From the NCBI GenBank assembly GCA_945860955.1, contig CAMATH010000078.1, positions 1-39,789 on the forward strand: 39,789 bases of DNA, read 5' to 3'. Below are positions 1 to 8,700 of the stretch, piece after piece. Source of the stretch: Planctomicrobium piriforme. GTDB taxonomy: Bacteria; Planctomycetota; Planctomycetia; Planctomycetales; Planctomycetaceae. The notes under the pieces are model-generated. The model did not search any database. It was given only the letters and a program-made list of their open reading frames with translations, and had not been told where the DNA came from. A program made the position numbers and the translations under genes. Each line of letters begins with the position of its first letter. Position 1 is the stretch's first letter.

Positions 1-26
1 CCACTTCGGCGAAGCAGAAGAGAGCA

Positions 27-93
27 GGAGAGAGTAGTAAGTAGAGAGCAGAGAAGACATAATTTCTCCTGCGGTCTCCTTTCTACTCTCTCC
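27..93. repeat. purine/pyrimidine inverted repeat upstream of the four-helix-bundle gene
   Basis: The arm at 27-37 (GGAGAGAGTAG) is matched exactly in inverse at 83-93 (CTACTCTCTCC). Around the perfect 11-bp arms the left side (11-56) is almost all purine with AGAG and GTAG words, and the right side (62-95) is almost all pyrimidine. It lies directly before the start of the next gene. Similar GAGAGTAG-type repeats beside genes of this family are something I recall from other genomes. It could form a long hairpin in the leader RNA. Confidence 0.6.
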
Positions 94-116
94 TTTTTCG
101 TTCTTTGAGCCTCGAA

Positions 117-479
117 ATGGCATTCGCCTTCGAAAAACTCATTGTCTACCAGAAGTCAGTCGACTTCGCCGACGTGATCTGCCAGGCAACCGAGCAATTC
201 CCACGTGGGTACGGATTCCTTTCCGATCAACTGAACCGGGCGGCGTTGTCCATCTCGGCCAATATTGCAGAAGGCAACGGCCGCTTCACCAAACCAGATC
301 GACGCAACTTCTTCGGCATCGCCCGCGGCTCCGTGCAGGAGTGCGTTCCGTTTCTTGAGCTGGCAAAACGGCGGGGAATCATTGCCGTCGAACAGCATGC
401 CGCCCTTAAGGATCGCCTGGAGGAAATCGCGAAAATGCTGGCCGGACTGATTTCGGGGCTTGGCGATCGTCGCAATTGA
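117..479 (+). CDS. four-helix-bundle protein (S23/IVP-like family)
   Basis: A 120-residue protein matching the family first described from proteins encoded in 23S rRNA intervening sequences, structurally related to Avd of diversity-generating retroelements. Visible family landmarks are FEKLIVYQKSVDF near the N-terminus, QLNRAALSISANIAEGNGR in the middle and DRRNFFGIARGSVQEC after it, followed by a C-terminal helix. The ATG at 117 is preferred to an in-frame TTG at 105 because the family normally begins just before the F-x-x-L-x-V-Y-Q motif. The molecular role is unknown; a nucleic-acid-binding scaffold is an inference. It stands alone, preceded by an inverted repeat and followed by a terminator-like hairpin, so it looks like a self-contained cassette. 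Confidence 0.9.
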   Translation: MAFAFEKLIVYQKSVDFADVICQATEQFPRGYGFLSDQLNRAALSISANIAEGNGRFTKPDRRNFFGIARGSVQECVPFLELAKRRGIIAVEQHAALKDRLEEIAKMLAGLISGLGDRRN

Positions 480-549
480 AACGGCGCACACATCTGAAGA
501 GATTCCATTTGAACATCCGGTCGTCAGAGGTTGTCAGAAACCAAAACTG

Positions 550-581
550 AAAACGCCGAGGTCAGTCGACGTCGGCGTTTT
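550..581. terminator. terminator-like hairpin, possibly bidirectional
   Basis: AAAACGCCGA (550-559) pairs perfectly with TCGGCGTTTT (572-581), giving a 10-bp stem and a 12-base loop. The stem starts with A residues and ends with T residues, so it could act on either strand. It lies 70 bases after the stop of the four-helix-bundle gene, which suits an intrinsic terminator. The T-run is short. Confidence 0.65.
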
Positions 582-598
582 CGTTCTTTGGCCAGTCT

Positions 599-661
599 CA
601 GCGAGAACTTGCGTCGAGACGCCCGTGCTCGGGTCTCGGCAAAGAGACTCGTCGAGACACC
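599..661 (+). repeat. dispersed repeat, copy 1
   Basis: This 63-base stretch aligns without gaps to 5336-5398, with 46 of 63 identities by hand count. Conserved blocks are TGCGTCGAG, TCGGCAAAG and CGAGAC at the same spacing. Both copies are in gene-poor gaps, so this is a degraded dispersed repeat rather than coding homology. Confidence 0.55.
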
Positions 662-984
662 TCTGGCGACTCCGGTCTGCGCGTTCCCGTGGGGTTTCGG
701 ACAAGTCTCAGAGTCTCGCGCAGAGCCCGACCGGGGGGTTATCCAGGGAAATCGGGCGAGACACGCGCCCGGGCCAAAGTTAGAAAAACCTGCCGACAGG
801 GTTATGTGGAACGCGAAAGCTGAAGGTCGCGGTGGTGGCTGAACGAGTGTGCCCAGAGGAACATCAGGGAATCCCGGGAGTTATCCGGTCGCAACTTCAG
901 TACTGCATTGAGTACCGGAGCCGTGCCTCGTAAGATCCACCATCGCGCGGTCAACTCGCTTGGAAGGCACATTGGTGAGGCTCG

Positions 985-1377
985 ATGAAACCGTTGCTGC
1001 TTCCCTACATCTTCAACATCATTGTCCTGGTGCCGATCGCCTTGATGACGCTGTTCGGTGGGGAACCGGGCGGGCAACTTGCCAGTCAGGGGAAATTCCC
1101 GGAAAGCGCGGGCTTCCGTACCATCCTCGGCTCGCTCTGGACGGCGATATTGATCGGGTCGGTTCTGGGCTTGGTTTGGCCAGTCCCGATGTCGCCGCTG
1201 TTGCTGATCCAGGTGATCTACAAGACACTGTGGCTGCTTGTGTTCGTGCTCCCCCGATTGCTCGGCGGACGCAGCCAGGAAGTCCCCTGGGGCATCGCGC
1301 TGACGTTTCTGGTGATCGTCGCGAGCTACCCATTGGTGATTCCGTGGGGGCAAGTGTTTGCGGAGAGACGACCATAA
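985..1377 (+). CDS. small integral membrane protein, function unknown
   Basis: A 130-residue hydrophobic protein. Likely membrane segments are at about residues 3-24 (beginning LLLPYIFNIIVLVPIALM), 46-66, 68-90 and 98-118, with a polar Gly/Ser/Lys loop at 25-44. The ATG is preceded by GGTGAGG at good spacing, which supports the start. Codon use is GC3-rich like the neighbours. No catalytic motif is visible and I do not recognise the family. It appears to be monocistronic, with no close partner on either side. Confidence 0.75.
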   Translation: MKPLLLPYIFNIIVLVPIALMTLFGGEPGGQLASQGKFPESAGFRTILGSLWTAILIGSVLGLVWPVPMSPLLLIQVIYKTLWLLVFVLPRLLGGRSQEVPWGIALTFLVIVASYPLVIPWGQVFAERRP

Positions 1378-1944
1378 CGAAAGCACTTCTGGTGTTCCCT
1401 ATAAGGTTACTACTTCTGCGGCGGCAAGTTCCCGTTATGGAACACGGAGGCCGCACTCAAGAATGTACTGAGGGCTTACACCAGGTCGAACGTTCACCGG
1501 GGCCGGGCCGCTGGGTCGGCCACAACGCGAGCCTCGATCGTCTGCTTCCTCGACAACGACGATATACCGCCCCCGGACTATCTCAAGTCTGGTATTCCCC
1601 GATATGACGCGCCGTCGGTCGGGATCGTTGACTCGGACGCGGATCCGGAACCAGAGATCTCGCAGCCGTTGCCAAATCTCGATCGTCCTCGAATTCTCCA
1701 CCAGAGAAAGCCGATCTGCCAGTTCAGTCGGGCCCAAATGTTTCAGCGTCCGATGCAGAACTGTCAATCGGGCCGACGATTCGACGATTTCCACCGATCC
1801 AATTGAACAGTCACACCTTCCGTGTCGACAGCACCCATTAAACCCTGCCGGCTCTAGGAAGGACTGAGATCTCCAATGGATCGCGAACCGCGCCCTCCGA
1901 AACGGCATACATAACCCCCAGCACAATCATTTCGGGGGAACAAC
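1378..1944. other. sparse region with possible decayed ORFs
   Basis: No intact gene can be supported. On the plus strand one frame is open from about 1407 to 1806 (starting G-Y-Y-F-C-G-G-K-F) but has no credible start codon and follows an in-frame stop. On the minus strand a 163-residue frame (1435-1926) contains a helical-looking piece (LGPTELADRLSLVENSR). Either may be a remnant of a mobile or regulatory gene; neither was identified. The last bases contain CGGGGGAA just before the next ATG. Confidence 0.35.
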
Positions 1945-2223
1945 ATGCCGCGGCACCACCATCAATCCGATCCCACGTCGGAGCAGCGGCGCGAGGAGAT
2001 CGCCGGCATTCTCGCGTTGGGCGTCACCCGATTCAAGCGCGATCAAGAGCAGGCGGCGGCGTTGATCGCCGACGGTCCCACGACCGCCGCCCCATCCCTT
2101 GAGGTCGACGCGGAACTCGGGCTCACTGGGGACGACGGTGCCCGGCGTTCGACCGGTGCCAGTCACAATCCAGGATTCCATGGAACCACTCCGATCGAAT
2201 TCGCGAGCGCTGTCCCATACTGA
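1945..2223 (+). CDS. small protein with a (P)xxEQRREEIAxILAxGV motif
   Basis: A 92-residue protein whose first 40 residues (TSEQRREEIAGILALGVTRF) resemble a small planctomycete family that I recall near site-specific recombinase and DUF2924 genes. That association is from memory and no recombinase is present here. A strong purine run (GGGGGAA) sits 6-10 bases before the ATG. The second half is low in hydrophobics and may be drifting. It could be an orphan left after loss of a mobile module. A minus-strand frame across the same DNA is considered a shadow. Confidence 0.5.
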   Translation: MPRHHHQSDPTSEQRREEIAGILALGVTRFKRDQEQAAALIADGPTTAAPSLEVDAELGLTGDDGARRSTGASHNPGFHGTTPIEFASAVPY

Positions 2224-2280
2224 CGGCGATGGCTAAAATTCGGCCGACTTCAGTTCGGCCTCCCCGTGAGCAGGTTCACC

Positions 2281-3663
2281 ATGCTGCGACTCGTGACCAT
2301 TCTGTTTTTCGTCGGCTTTGCGGCAACACCAGTTCTGGCCTCCGAACCTGCGGACCATCGGGATGGACGGTTCGAGGCCGCGTCCAATCTGCGGGCCGGA
2401 GTCGCCAAGGTGGACATCACCCCCTCGGTGAAGGGGGGCCTGGAAATTTCGGGGCATCGACGCATCGTCGAGAAGATTCGCGATCCGCTGAGGGCCGGTG
2501 TGCTGGTGCTGGATGATGGCGAAACCAAAGCCGCCATTGTGACACTCGATACGGTCGGGGCGTGGGACGATATGGTCAAACTGGCGCGCGAGCGCATCGA
2601 GGCTCAGACCGGCGTGCCGGCGGCGAACATTCTGGTCGCCGCTTCGCACAATCACTCGGGCCCCGGATTTGAAGCCGATTCCGATTGGGGACGCGGGTTG
2701 ATCGACAAGCTGGGGACGGCGGCGCGGCAGGCGGCCGATTCGATGCGCACCGTCACCATTGGTTACGGCGAAGACAAGATCAGCTTCGGAATCAATCGTC
2801 GCAAGGTGATCGACGGTCGGGCCGTTTTTCGCCTGAATCCCGATGGGCCGAACGATCCGCGGGTGAAGGTACTGCGGTTCGACGACGGCGAGTCCTTGAC
2901 GCCGCTCGCCGTCATCATGCACGCGGTATGTCATCCGTGCTTCTTCACCTGGGGAGACAAGGGAACGCCGCCCTATCCGACCGGCTATCCTCAACTGAGC
3001 GCCGATTTCCCGGGCGAAGCGCAGAGCTTTGTTGAATTGTGCTATGGGCAGCAGACCAGCGCCTTGTTCCTCCAAGGCTGCGCCGGCGACATTCGGCCCA
3101 ATCTGCCGGGCTTTCCCTATCGTTGCGCCGACGAGTCCGACATTCAATGGGCGGGACGCGATCTGGGTTGTGCCGTGGTCCGGTCACTCGCGGCAAACGT
3201 TACCCGAGAGCAACTGAAGAACCGGCCAAAGCACTATCCCATTCGCGTGGCGAACTCGATTGTCTCGCTGCCCGGAAAAGAGAAGCGGGAGACTGCCGAA
3301 CTGCAGGCACTGAAGATCGGCCCGTATCTATTGTTGACCATGCCGGGGGAACCGATGGTGGAGTACGGATTTCGGCTGGAGCGCGCGATTGCCGACCGAG
3401 CAATTCCGATCATCATCGGTTACGCGAACGGCAACCTGGGTTACATCGCAACGGCGGAGGCGTACAAGGAAGGGGGCTACGAACCCAACACCTCGAAATT
3501 GGCCCCGGAAGCGGAAGAAGTCATTTTGGCGGAACTGAGTGAACTGACCGACCGAGTCGTGGGCGATGTGTTCGAGACATTCTCCAAGCATCCGAAGGAT
3601 GTCGAGAAGCGGGAGGCGGAGGAGAAAGCACGCCTGAAAGCCGCGACGAAAACGGGCAGGTAG
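2281..3663 (+). CDS. secreted neutral/alkaline ceramidase-like protein
   Basis: A 460-residue protein with an N-terminal signal peptide (MLRLVTILFFVGFAATPVLA, then SEP). The mature part begins like the neutral/alkaline non-lysosomal ceramidase N-terminal domain: AGVAKVDITPS near residue 40, then AASHNHSGP near 120-128, whose histidines correspond to zinc ligands of the family. Later landmarks are HAVCHPCFF near 218 and FLQGCAGDIRPN near 262. Known ceramidases hydrolyse the amide of ceramide, but many planctomycete members are uncharacterised, so the substrate is not established. ATG 2281 is chosen over a GTG at 2266 because it starts the signal peptide directly. The protein is shorter than classical ceramidases of about 650 residues and lacks their C-terminal domain. 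Confidence 0.85.
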   Translation: MLRLVTILFFVGFAATPVLASEPADHRDGRFEAASNLRAGVAKVDITPSVKGGLEISGHRRIVEKIRDPLRAGVLVLDDGETKAAIVTLDTVGAWDDMVKLARERIEAQTGVPAANILVAASHNHSGPGFEADSDWGRGLIDKLGTAARQAADSMRTVTIGYGEDKISFGINRRKVIDGRAVFRLNPDGPNDPRVKVLRFDDGESLTPLAVIMHAVCHPCFFTWGDKGTPPYPTGYPQLSADFPGEAQSFVELCYGQQTSALFLQGCAGDIRPNLPGFPYRCADESDIQWAGRDLGCAVVRSLAANVTREQLKNRPKHYPIRVANSIVSLPGKEKRETAELQALKIGPYLLLTMPGEPMVEYGFRLERAIADRAIPIIIGYANGNLGYIATAEAYKEGGYEPNTSKLAPEAEEVILAELSELTDRVVGDVFETFSKHPKDVEKREAEEKARLKAATKTGR

Positions 3664-3752
3664 CGATCGAATGGCGGAGCCGCGCCCAAGCGGTTCGTGC
3701 TGGGAATCTGCCGATCGATCACCTGGGCCCGATTGTTGCCGTGCTCGAAGGT

Positions 3753-5243
3753 TCAAGTGTAGTCAATCCAAGCCACCCTGACTCCGTCGAAGTTTCGGGC
3801 GGCCGGATCGGCCTTGGAGATCTGCAGGTGAATCTGCAGGGAATCACTCAGTTGAAACCTGCCGAGCTGCTGCGTTTCTTTGTCTGGCGTGACATCACTC
3901 CCCGTGGTGGGACAGAAATAGCCCAGCAGATCACCGGAAACTTCCAGATTCGCGTAATTCTGGTCTGAGTCGTCATCCTGCTGCTCTTCTGTCAGATTCA
4001 AATCATCTCCCCAGGGACCATATTTGGATGGGAGCGCCAATGTCTCGAACAAGGCGACCGCCTGCACCGGCTTGATCTCGTTCGGCTCGACCAATTCTCC
4101 AGGAGGAGACTTGCGCCTCAGTGCCGATACATCGGGGTGATACATGAGCCTCACCCCGTCCTGCCCTGAGTTCGGATCGATCACAAAAAACAGCGACAGC
4201 AGACCCTGCTCGGGAAACGGCTTCCCGGCCAGCGTCTTCACCAAGTCGGCACAGTGGAACTGCCCCACGAATCCACAAAGCTGCTGCGATTCTTCCGGAC
4301 TCAAATCCGACATGCCGGAATAAGAGTCCGTGCAATCACCAAAAGTTGGCCACGGGACATCGGCAGGCAAATCGGGGAGTCCCCCCAGTTTGCTCGATCC
4401 GATTGGCAGGTCGTCGTCGGTTGTCCTCAATTGCACGATGTCCAGTGCGGGCCGAGCCAGCTTCAGAATCGACTGCTGAGGCTCTGGGTAGCTGTGCCTA
4501 ATCATCGACTGAATCAGGCCATGGCCGACCATATCGCGCCAATCATCGGGAAGTACTCCACCATCCGGGAGATCTCTTCGCCGCATCGATTGTTTGGCTC
4601 GTATGAGCTTTCGCAGAAAATCCCCGCGAGCATTCTCCCCCTGACCTTCCAGCCAGTCTGCATATTTCAGCTTGAGAGAATCGTCATTCTGATCCCCGAC
4701 AACCGCAGACAGGTATTCAGATTCTCCCGGCAACCTGGCGGCGGAAACACCACCAAGCAAACCGAGTTCTCGACGCAATTGCAGGTCAGACTTCCATTCG
4801 AAGGAATTCAAAAAGGCTTCGACTTCTCCTTCCGCCTGCTGTCGCACAGACTCGGCAGCCACGGCCCCCTGTCCGATCAGCAACTTGACCAATTCGAGAT
4901 GCTGATTCTGGATCGCAGAGTGCAGGGACGCACTTTCCCGAAGGCCACGGCTGACGCGATTGACGGGAACTCCCCGGTCAAGGAACCAGCGAACAAGTTC
5001 AAGATGCCCTCCATCGGCGGCATTGACCAATGCCCAGTTAAAATAGACCTCGGCACCAAGGTTTAGCCCCTCCAGGGTTTCCAGAAGCTCAACGGACCCA
5101 GTCTTGGCAGCCTCATCGACTAGATGCTCCAGTCCCTCACCATGCAGTTCCGGAGAACACTGAACAACTCGCCGCAGGGTCTCCCCGTCCCCCCTTGAAA
5201 TCGCCTGCAAGCATTGGCGAAACGGACTGTTTCCATCGGCCAT
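3753..5243 (-). CDS. ankyrin repeat / TIGR02996 / DUF1963 (YwqG-like) protein
   Basis: A cytoplasmic protein of about 496 residues with three parts. Residues about 5-125 are ankyrin-like repeats (for example ADGGHLELVRWFLDRGVPVN and IQNQHLELVKLLIGQGA). Residues about 177-215 match the TIGR02996 repeat-companion domain (LKLKYADWLEGQGENARGDF). Residues about 285-490 look like DUF1963/YwqG (GGLPDLPADVPWP, later FVGQFHCADL). The frame is open up to 5369, but the extra residues have no domain character and that DNA is a copy of a dispersed repeat, so ATG 5243 is preferred. TIGR02996 is largely a planctomycete signature of unknown function. A role in protein interaction is inference. It has no close operon partner. 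Confidence 0.8.
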   Translation of the reverse strand: MADGNSPFRQCLQAISRGDGETLRRVVQCSPELHGEGLEHLVDEAAKTGSVELLETLEGLNLGAEVYFNWALVNAADGGHLELVRWFLDRGVPVNRVSRGLRESASLHSAIQNQHLELVKLLIGQGAVAAESVRQQAEGEVEAFLNSFEWKSDLQLRRELGLLGGVSAARLPGESEYLSAVVGDQNDDSLKLKYADWLEGQGENARGDFLRKLIRAKQSMRRRDLPDGGVLPDDWRDMVGHGLIQSMIRHSYPEPQQSILKLARPALDIVQLRTTDDDLPIGSSKLGGLPDLPADVPWPTFGDCTDSYSGMSDLSPEESQQLCGFVGQFHCADLVKTLAGKPFPEQGLLSLFFVIDPNSGQDGVRLMYHPDVSALRRKSPPGELVEPNEIKPVQAVALFETLALPSKYGPWGDDLNLTEEQQDDDSDQNYANLEVSGDLLGYFCPTTGSDVTPDKETQQLGRFQLSDSLQIHLQISKADPAARNFDGVRVAWIDYT

Positions 5244-5335
5244 GGGATCGTCTCGAGGCTGAAGGTGAGTGGCTTTATGCAATGTCGCGAGAGAAAAAGA
5301 TACCTGGGGAGTCCTTGAGCGCGAAGTCATGGTTT

Positions 5336-5398
5336 CGGCAAGAACCTGCGTCGAGCGGCCGGGGCGCATTTATCGGCAAAGTGACGCCGCGAGACGCC
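5336..5398 (+). repeat. dispersed repeat, copy 2
   Basis: Ungapped partner of 599-661 at about 73 percent identity, counted by hand. Blocks CTGCGTCGAG, ATCGGCAAAG and GCGAGACGCC keep the spacing of copy 1. It lies within the upstream extension of the ankyrin frame and argues that this extension is not coding. Confidence 0.55.
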
Positions 5399-5740
5399 AC
5401 TCAACAGAGTTCTCAGCCGCTCGCGGACGGGGAAAATCGTGCGACGTCGCCGTTCCCTGTCGGGATCGGGGAGAATGAGGGGCGGTCGGTGGCTTGATCT
5501 ATCGGCTTGGGAAATGCGACAATTCTGCTCGCAGGATTTTCTTAACAGTCCCGGTGACTCGATGGACTTGAACTCAATTGTGATTGTGACAGACGAAGAA
5601 AGTGCCACCAAGATTCTTGAGCCACTGTTGATTGTGTCCCTGGAACATGTTGTCAGGCCCGTCGCAGGAAACGGGCAACACCTATCCGAATTGATCGCTG
5701 ACCGACGGCTCTTCCCGTTCACGCTGAGTCAATTCGCTGT

Positions 5741-5767
5741 TCATCCCTTTCATCCTCTTCATCCTTT
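5741..5767. repeat. three 9-bp tandem repeats abutting a stop codon
   Basis: TCATCCCTT, TCATCCTCT and TCATCCTTT follow one another without a gap. Read on the minus strand they form a GGATGAA-type array immediately after the TAG of the giant gene. No stem or T-run is evident, so terminator function is not supported. Confidence 0.7.
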
Positions 5768-8700
5768 CTAATTCTTTTTCAACAGCAGTTCCGCCTGCTT
5801 CTTCAAATTCGCATCACGCAGCGCCAGTAGCCGGTTTCGCTGCCCCTCACTGAGCCATTCGACTTTGACCGTTCCTGATTCCAAAGCCGACAAGAGCGCA
5901 GCGGTCCGGACCGGACCGCGCAGCAGGCCATCGATCGCCAAAGACAGGTTGTGCTTTGAGAAAATTGGCATCCCCGCGAGCAACTGCTCGACCGCGTCGG
6001 GCGAATCGACATCGACCGAACCACTCACCGCCCCCATTTGCAATTCGTCGTTCGTTCCCGTCCGCAAATAACGGGTCAGTTGTTCGCCCGATGATTTCCA
6101 GCCACGCAGCGCGACCATGCGCAACGCGTCGTAGCGGGTTCCATTGGGCACCATCGACGAGTCGGCCATCTCCGCCGACAGTTCCAACGTCCGCTTCCAG
6201 CGGTCTCGTAGTTCGGGGGACTCTTTCAAAACCTCGTCGAATCGCTCAGCGGGCCATTTGTCGAGTTGGCTCACGCCGTTGATCAGCCCACCGCCGATCA
6301 CCACCGCTTCCCAGTCAACCAGCGGAGCCTGTTCGAGCGGCAAGGACACGTCGAGAATCTGTTCCAGAATCTTCGCTTCGTTCTGCTTTCCCGCCGCGAT
6401 CGCCACTCGCCAGATCCAGGGGATGCGCCGATACTCCTCCGGCGTCCCCGGCGTCAAATCGACCACCATTGCCCGAATCAATGCCGGGGCTTCATGCAGA
6501 AATTTGACGATCAACGCCTCCCGTTCCGCCGCCGGGACCGCGTCGTCGAGAATGCGCGCCGCGGCCGATTGCGGGTCTTCCGGTTCGACGGCGGTTGTCG
6601 TCGCCGTTTTGACGATCAACACCGGATCGTCCCCCTCGGGGGCGAGATACACCCCTTGCAGATCCATCAAGGCCCCGCGCAGTGTGGCACCATCTGGCCG
6701 CAGAACCAGTCGTTGGGCGCCGGCGGGGAGCGACAACTGCCCGACCTTGCGGCTTTCATATCGATCCCATCCACCGGTCGACTCCGTGGTTCCATGCCGC
6801 GAGTCGGTTCCCGCTTCCACCGCGAATGCGTTCCCCTTGGAATCGGGGTGACATGAATAATGCAGCCAGATGTCAAATTTACCGGCGAATGGCAGCTCGA
6901 AATTCCACACAAGGTGGTCAGTGAGCGCATGCCAGTAGCCGATGTTATGAAACGGCGGCCCCTCGAACGTGATCTCGGAGCCGAAGATCGAGGCGCGGTC
7001 GGCGGTCAACGCGATTTGTCCCTCGACCATGCGGACCACTCCCGGCTTGTTCCCCGCGACCTGTTTCGCCGGCGGAGCAACCGACGTCAAATACGCCAAA
7101 ACGTCGGCGACATCCTGGGGCTTCAGATCCTTTTCGAGTCCCTCGGGCATCAGGGACTTGCCTGTGCTGGAGAAGTCGTCGATCGCCGAACGCAGCAAGA
7201 CTTGCTCGCGCCCTTCAGGTCCACGCAGTGTGATGCTGGTCCCGGACTCCTCCGCGATCAACCCACTCACCGTCAGCCCCCCCTTGGTCGACGCGGTGTA
7301 TTCGATGTAGCGGGAGTCGGTATTGCGGTTCGGGTTGAAGATCTCCTGGATCAGGAATTGTGGCGATTTGTTCGCGAGTGCCGCCAGATCTGGACCGACG
7401 GCATGCCCTTCGCCGCCCAGCGCATGGCAATTGGAACACGTCTTACCGAAAAGTTGCTTGCCGCGATTCCGATCTGCCTTCAGCTCAATCGCGGTTTGAA
7501 ATTGGGCCACCACGGCGACGCGGTCGCGATTCACCTGGCCTTGCAGGAGTTTCTCGGCCCTCGCGCGAACGCTCTTGTCGGGATTTTGCAAAAGCCGTTG
7601 ACGGCGTGCGACGTCGATTTCCGCCGTCGGGAGTTCATTGCGTTCGATTCGATCGAGCAGCACCGCCTGCCACGCGGGACGCGACAGCAGCGTATCGAGA
7701 ATCTGAGATCGCAACGCGGGACTGTAACCACGCCAGCCCTCCGCAAGCGTAGCCGCCGACTCGGGGAGGTCGATTCTCAGCAGCGCCTGCAATACCTGCG
7801 CTTGCAGCTCCTTCTGCGTCTGCGGTGTCAGCATGGAACCAAGAACCGGAATCTCCTCCGCGCGCGACGCCGGATCCCTTCCCAGCAAGGCGACGTCGGA
7901 CAAACGGAACTCGAGTTTACGGTCCGGATCGACCGCGTTGACCCGGGCACGCTTCAGACGTTTCTTGACTCGGTCGCGAACTTCCGGAGTCGCCGCATCT
8001 GCGACCGAGATTCCACGCCGCGCCAGCGCGTCGAGCGCTCCCACGAGCGCCGCGGCCTTCCATGTCGAATGTCGTTCCACTCCCGGTTTTACCAGGAGGT
8101 CGAGCAGTTGCGACAGCGCCTTCGGCTCGGCGAATCCAATCACGGTTGCCAGCAATGGCTGAACCAGGGCCAGGGGAGGCGTCTTTCCCGGAGCGGCATT
8201 GGAAACCCGCTCCAAAACCTCGGTCGCATTCGATGGATTGAGGCTGCTGAGAACGGCTCCCACCAGATACGGGTCACTTGCATTGGGTGCCACGAGTTCA
8301 AACAACGCGTTACCGGCCCCCGGTGACGGGATCGCGCCCAGCGTGCAGGCGAGTTGTAAGCGAACCTGAGGATCGCCATCGTTCACCAGCGCAAACAGTC
8401 GACGACGGATCGATTCGTTCTCCGAGAACTTCTCCGCGATGCGAATCGCCTGCCGCCGCACCTCGGGAGCTTCGTCGGCCAACCCCTTCAGGACATCCTC
8501 GGGCTGACACACCCCGAGCGCATCCAGAGTCGTCAGCACTTGCATTCGGGTCCACGAGCGGTCTGAATTCGCGAGCAGCCGCGCAAGCGAGTCGCGTGAC
8601 TCGGTCGCCTTTCGCCAGACAAGTAACTGCGAGGCCATGTCGCGCTGCCAGCCGTTGGGGGTGTCGAGCGCCGCGACGAGTTCGGCCGCGTCGAGTCGAT

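Larger units (their letters stand above)
480..984. other. gene-poor gap after the four-helix-bundle gene
   Basis: No convincing coding region was found. The gap holds a terminator-like hairpin (550-581) and one copy of a dispersed repeat (599-661). The rest is GC-rich with several GTCTC/GAGAC words, and open frames across it do not resemble any family I know. The last 30 bases contain the ribosome-binding site for the next gene. Confidence 0.5.
5244..5767. other. gap between the ankyrin and giant-protein genes
   Basis: This stretch lies upstream of the ankyrin gene and downstream of the giant gene, both on the minus strand. It holds dispersed repeat copy 2 (5336-5398) and a 9-bp tandem repeat (5741-5767). 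A plus-strand frame from ATG 5562 to 5771 encodes 69 residues of plausible composition (MDLNSIVIVTDEESATK) but runs through the tandem repeat and lacks a clear ribosome-binding site, so it is not called as a gene. Confidence 0.4.

Noticed and set aside
2233-3147. Long minus-strand frame opposite the ceramidase-like gene
   Set aside because: It is a GC-rich antisense shadow of a gene with clear motifs.
5244-5369. Upstream extension of the ankyrin frame
   Set aside because: The DNA matches a dispersed repeat copy and the residues lack domain character.
5562-5771. 69-codon plus-strand frame ending in the tandem repeat
   Set aside because: No ribosome-binding site, no recognised motif, and its end is made of the 9-bp repeat.
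6860-8326. 488-codon plus-strand frame opposite the giant gene
   Set aside because: Arg/Gln-rich shadow without domains; the other strand carries the cytochrome and HEAT motifs.
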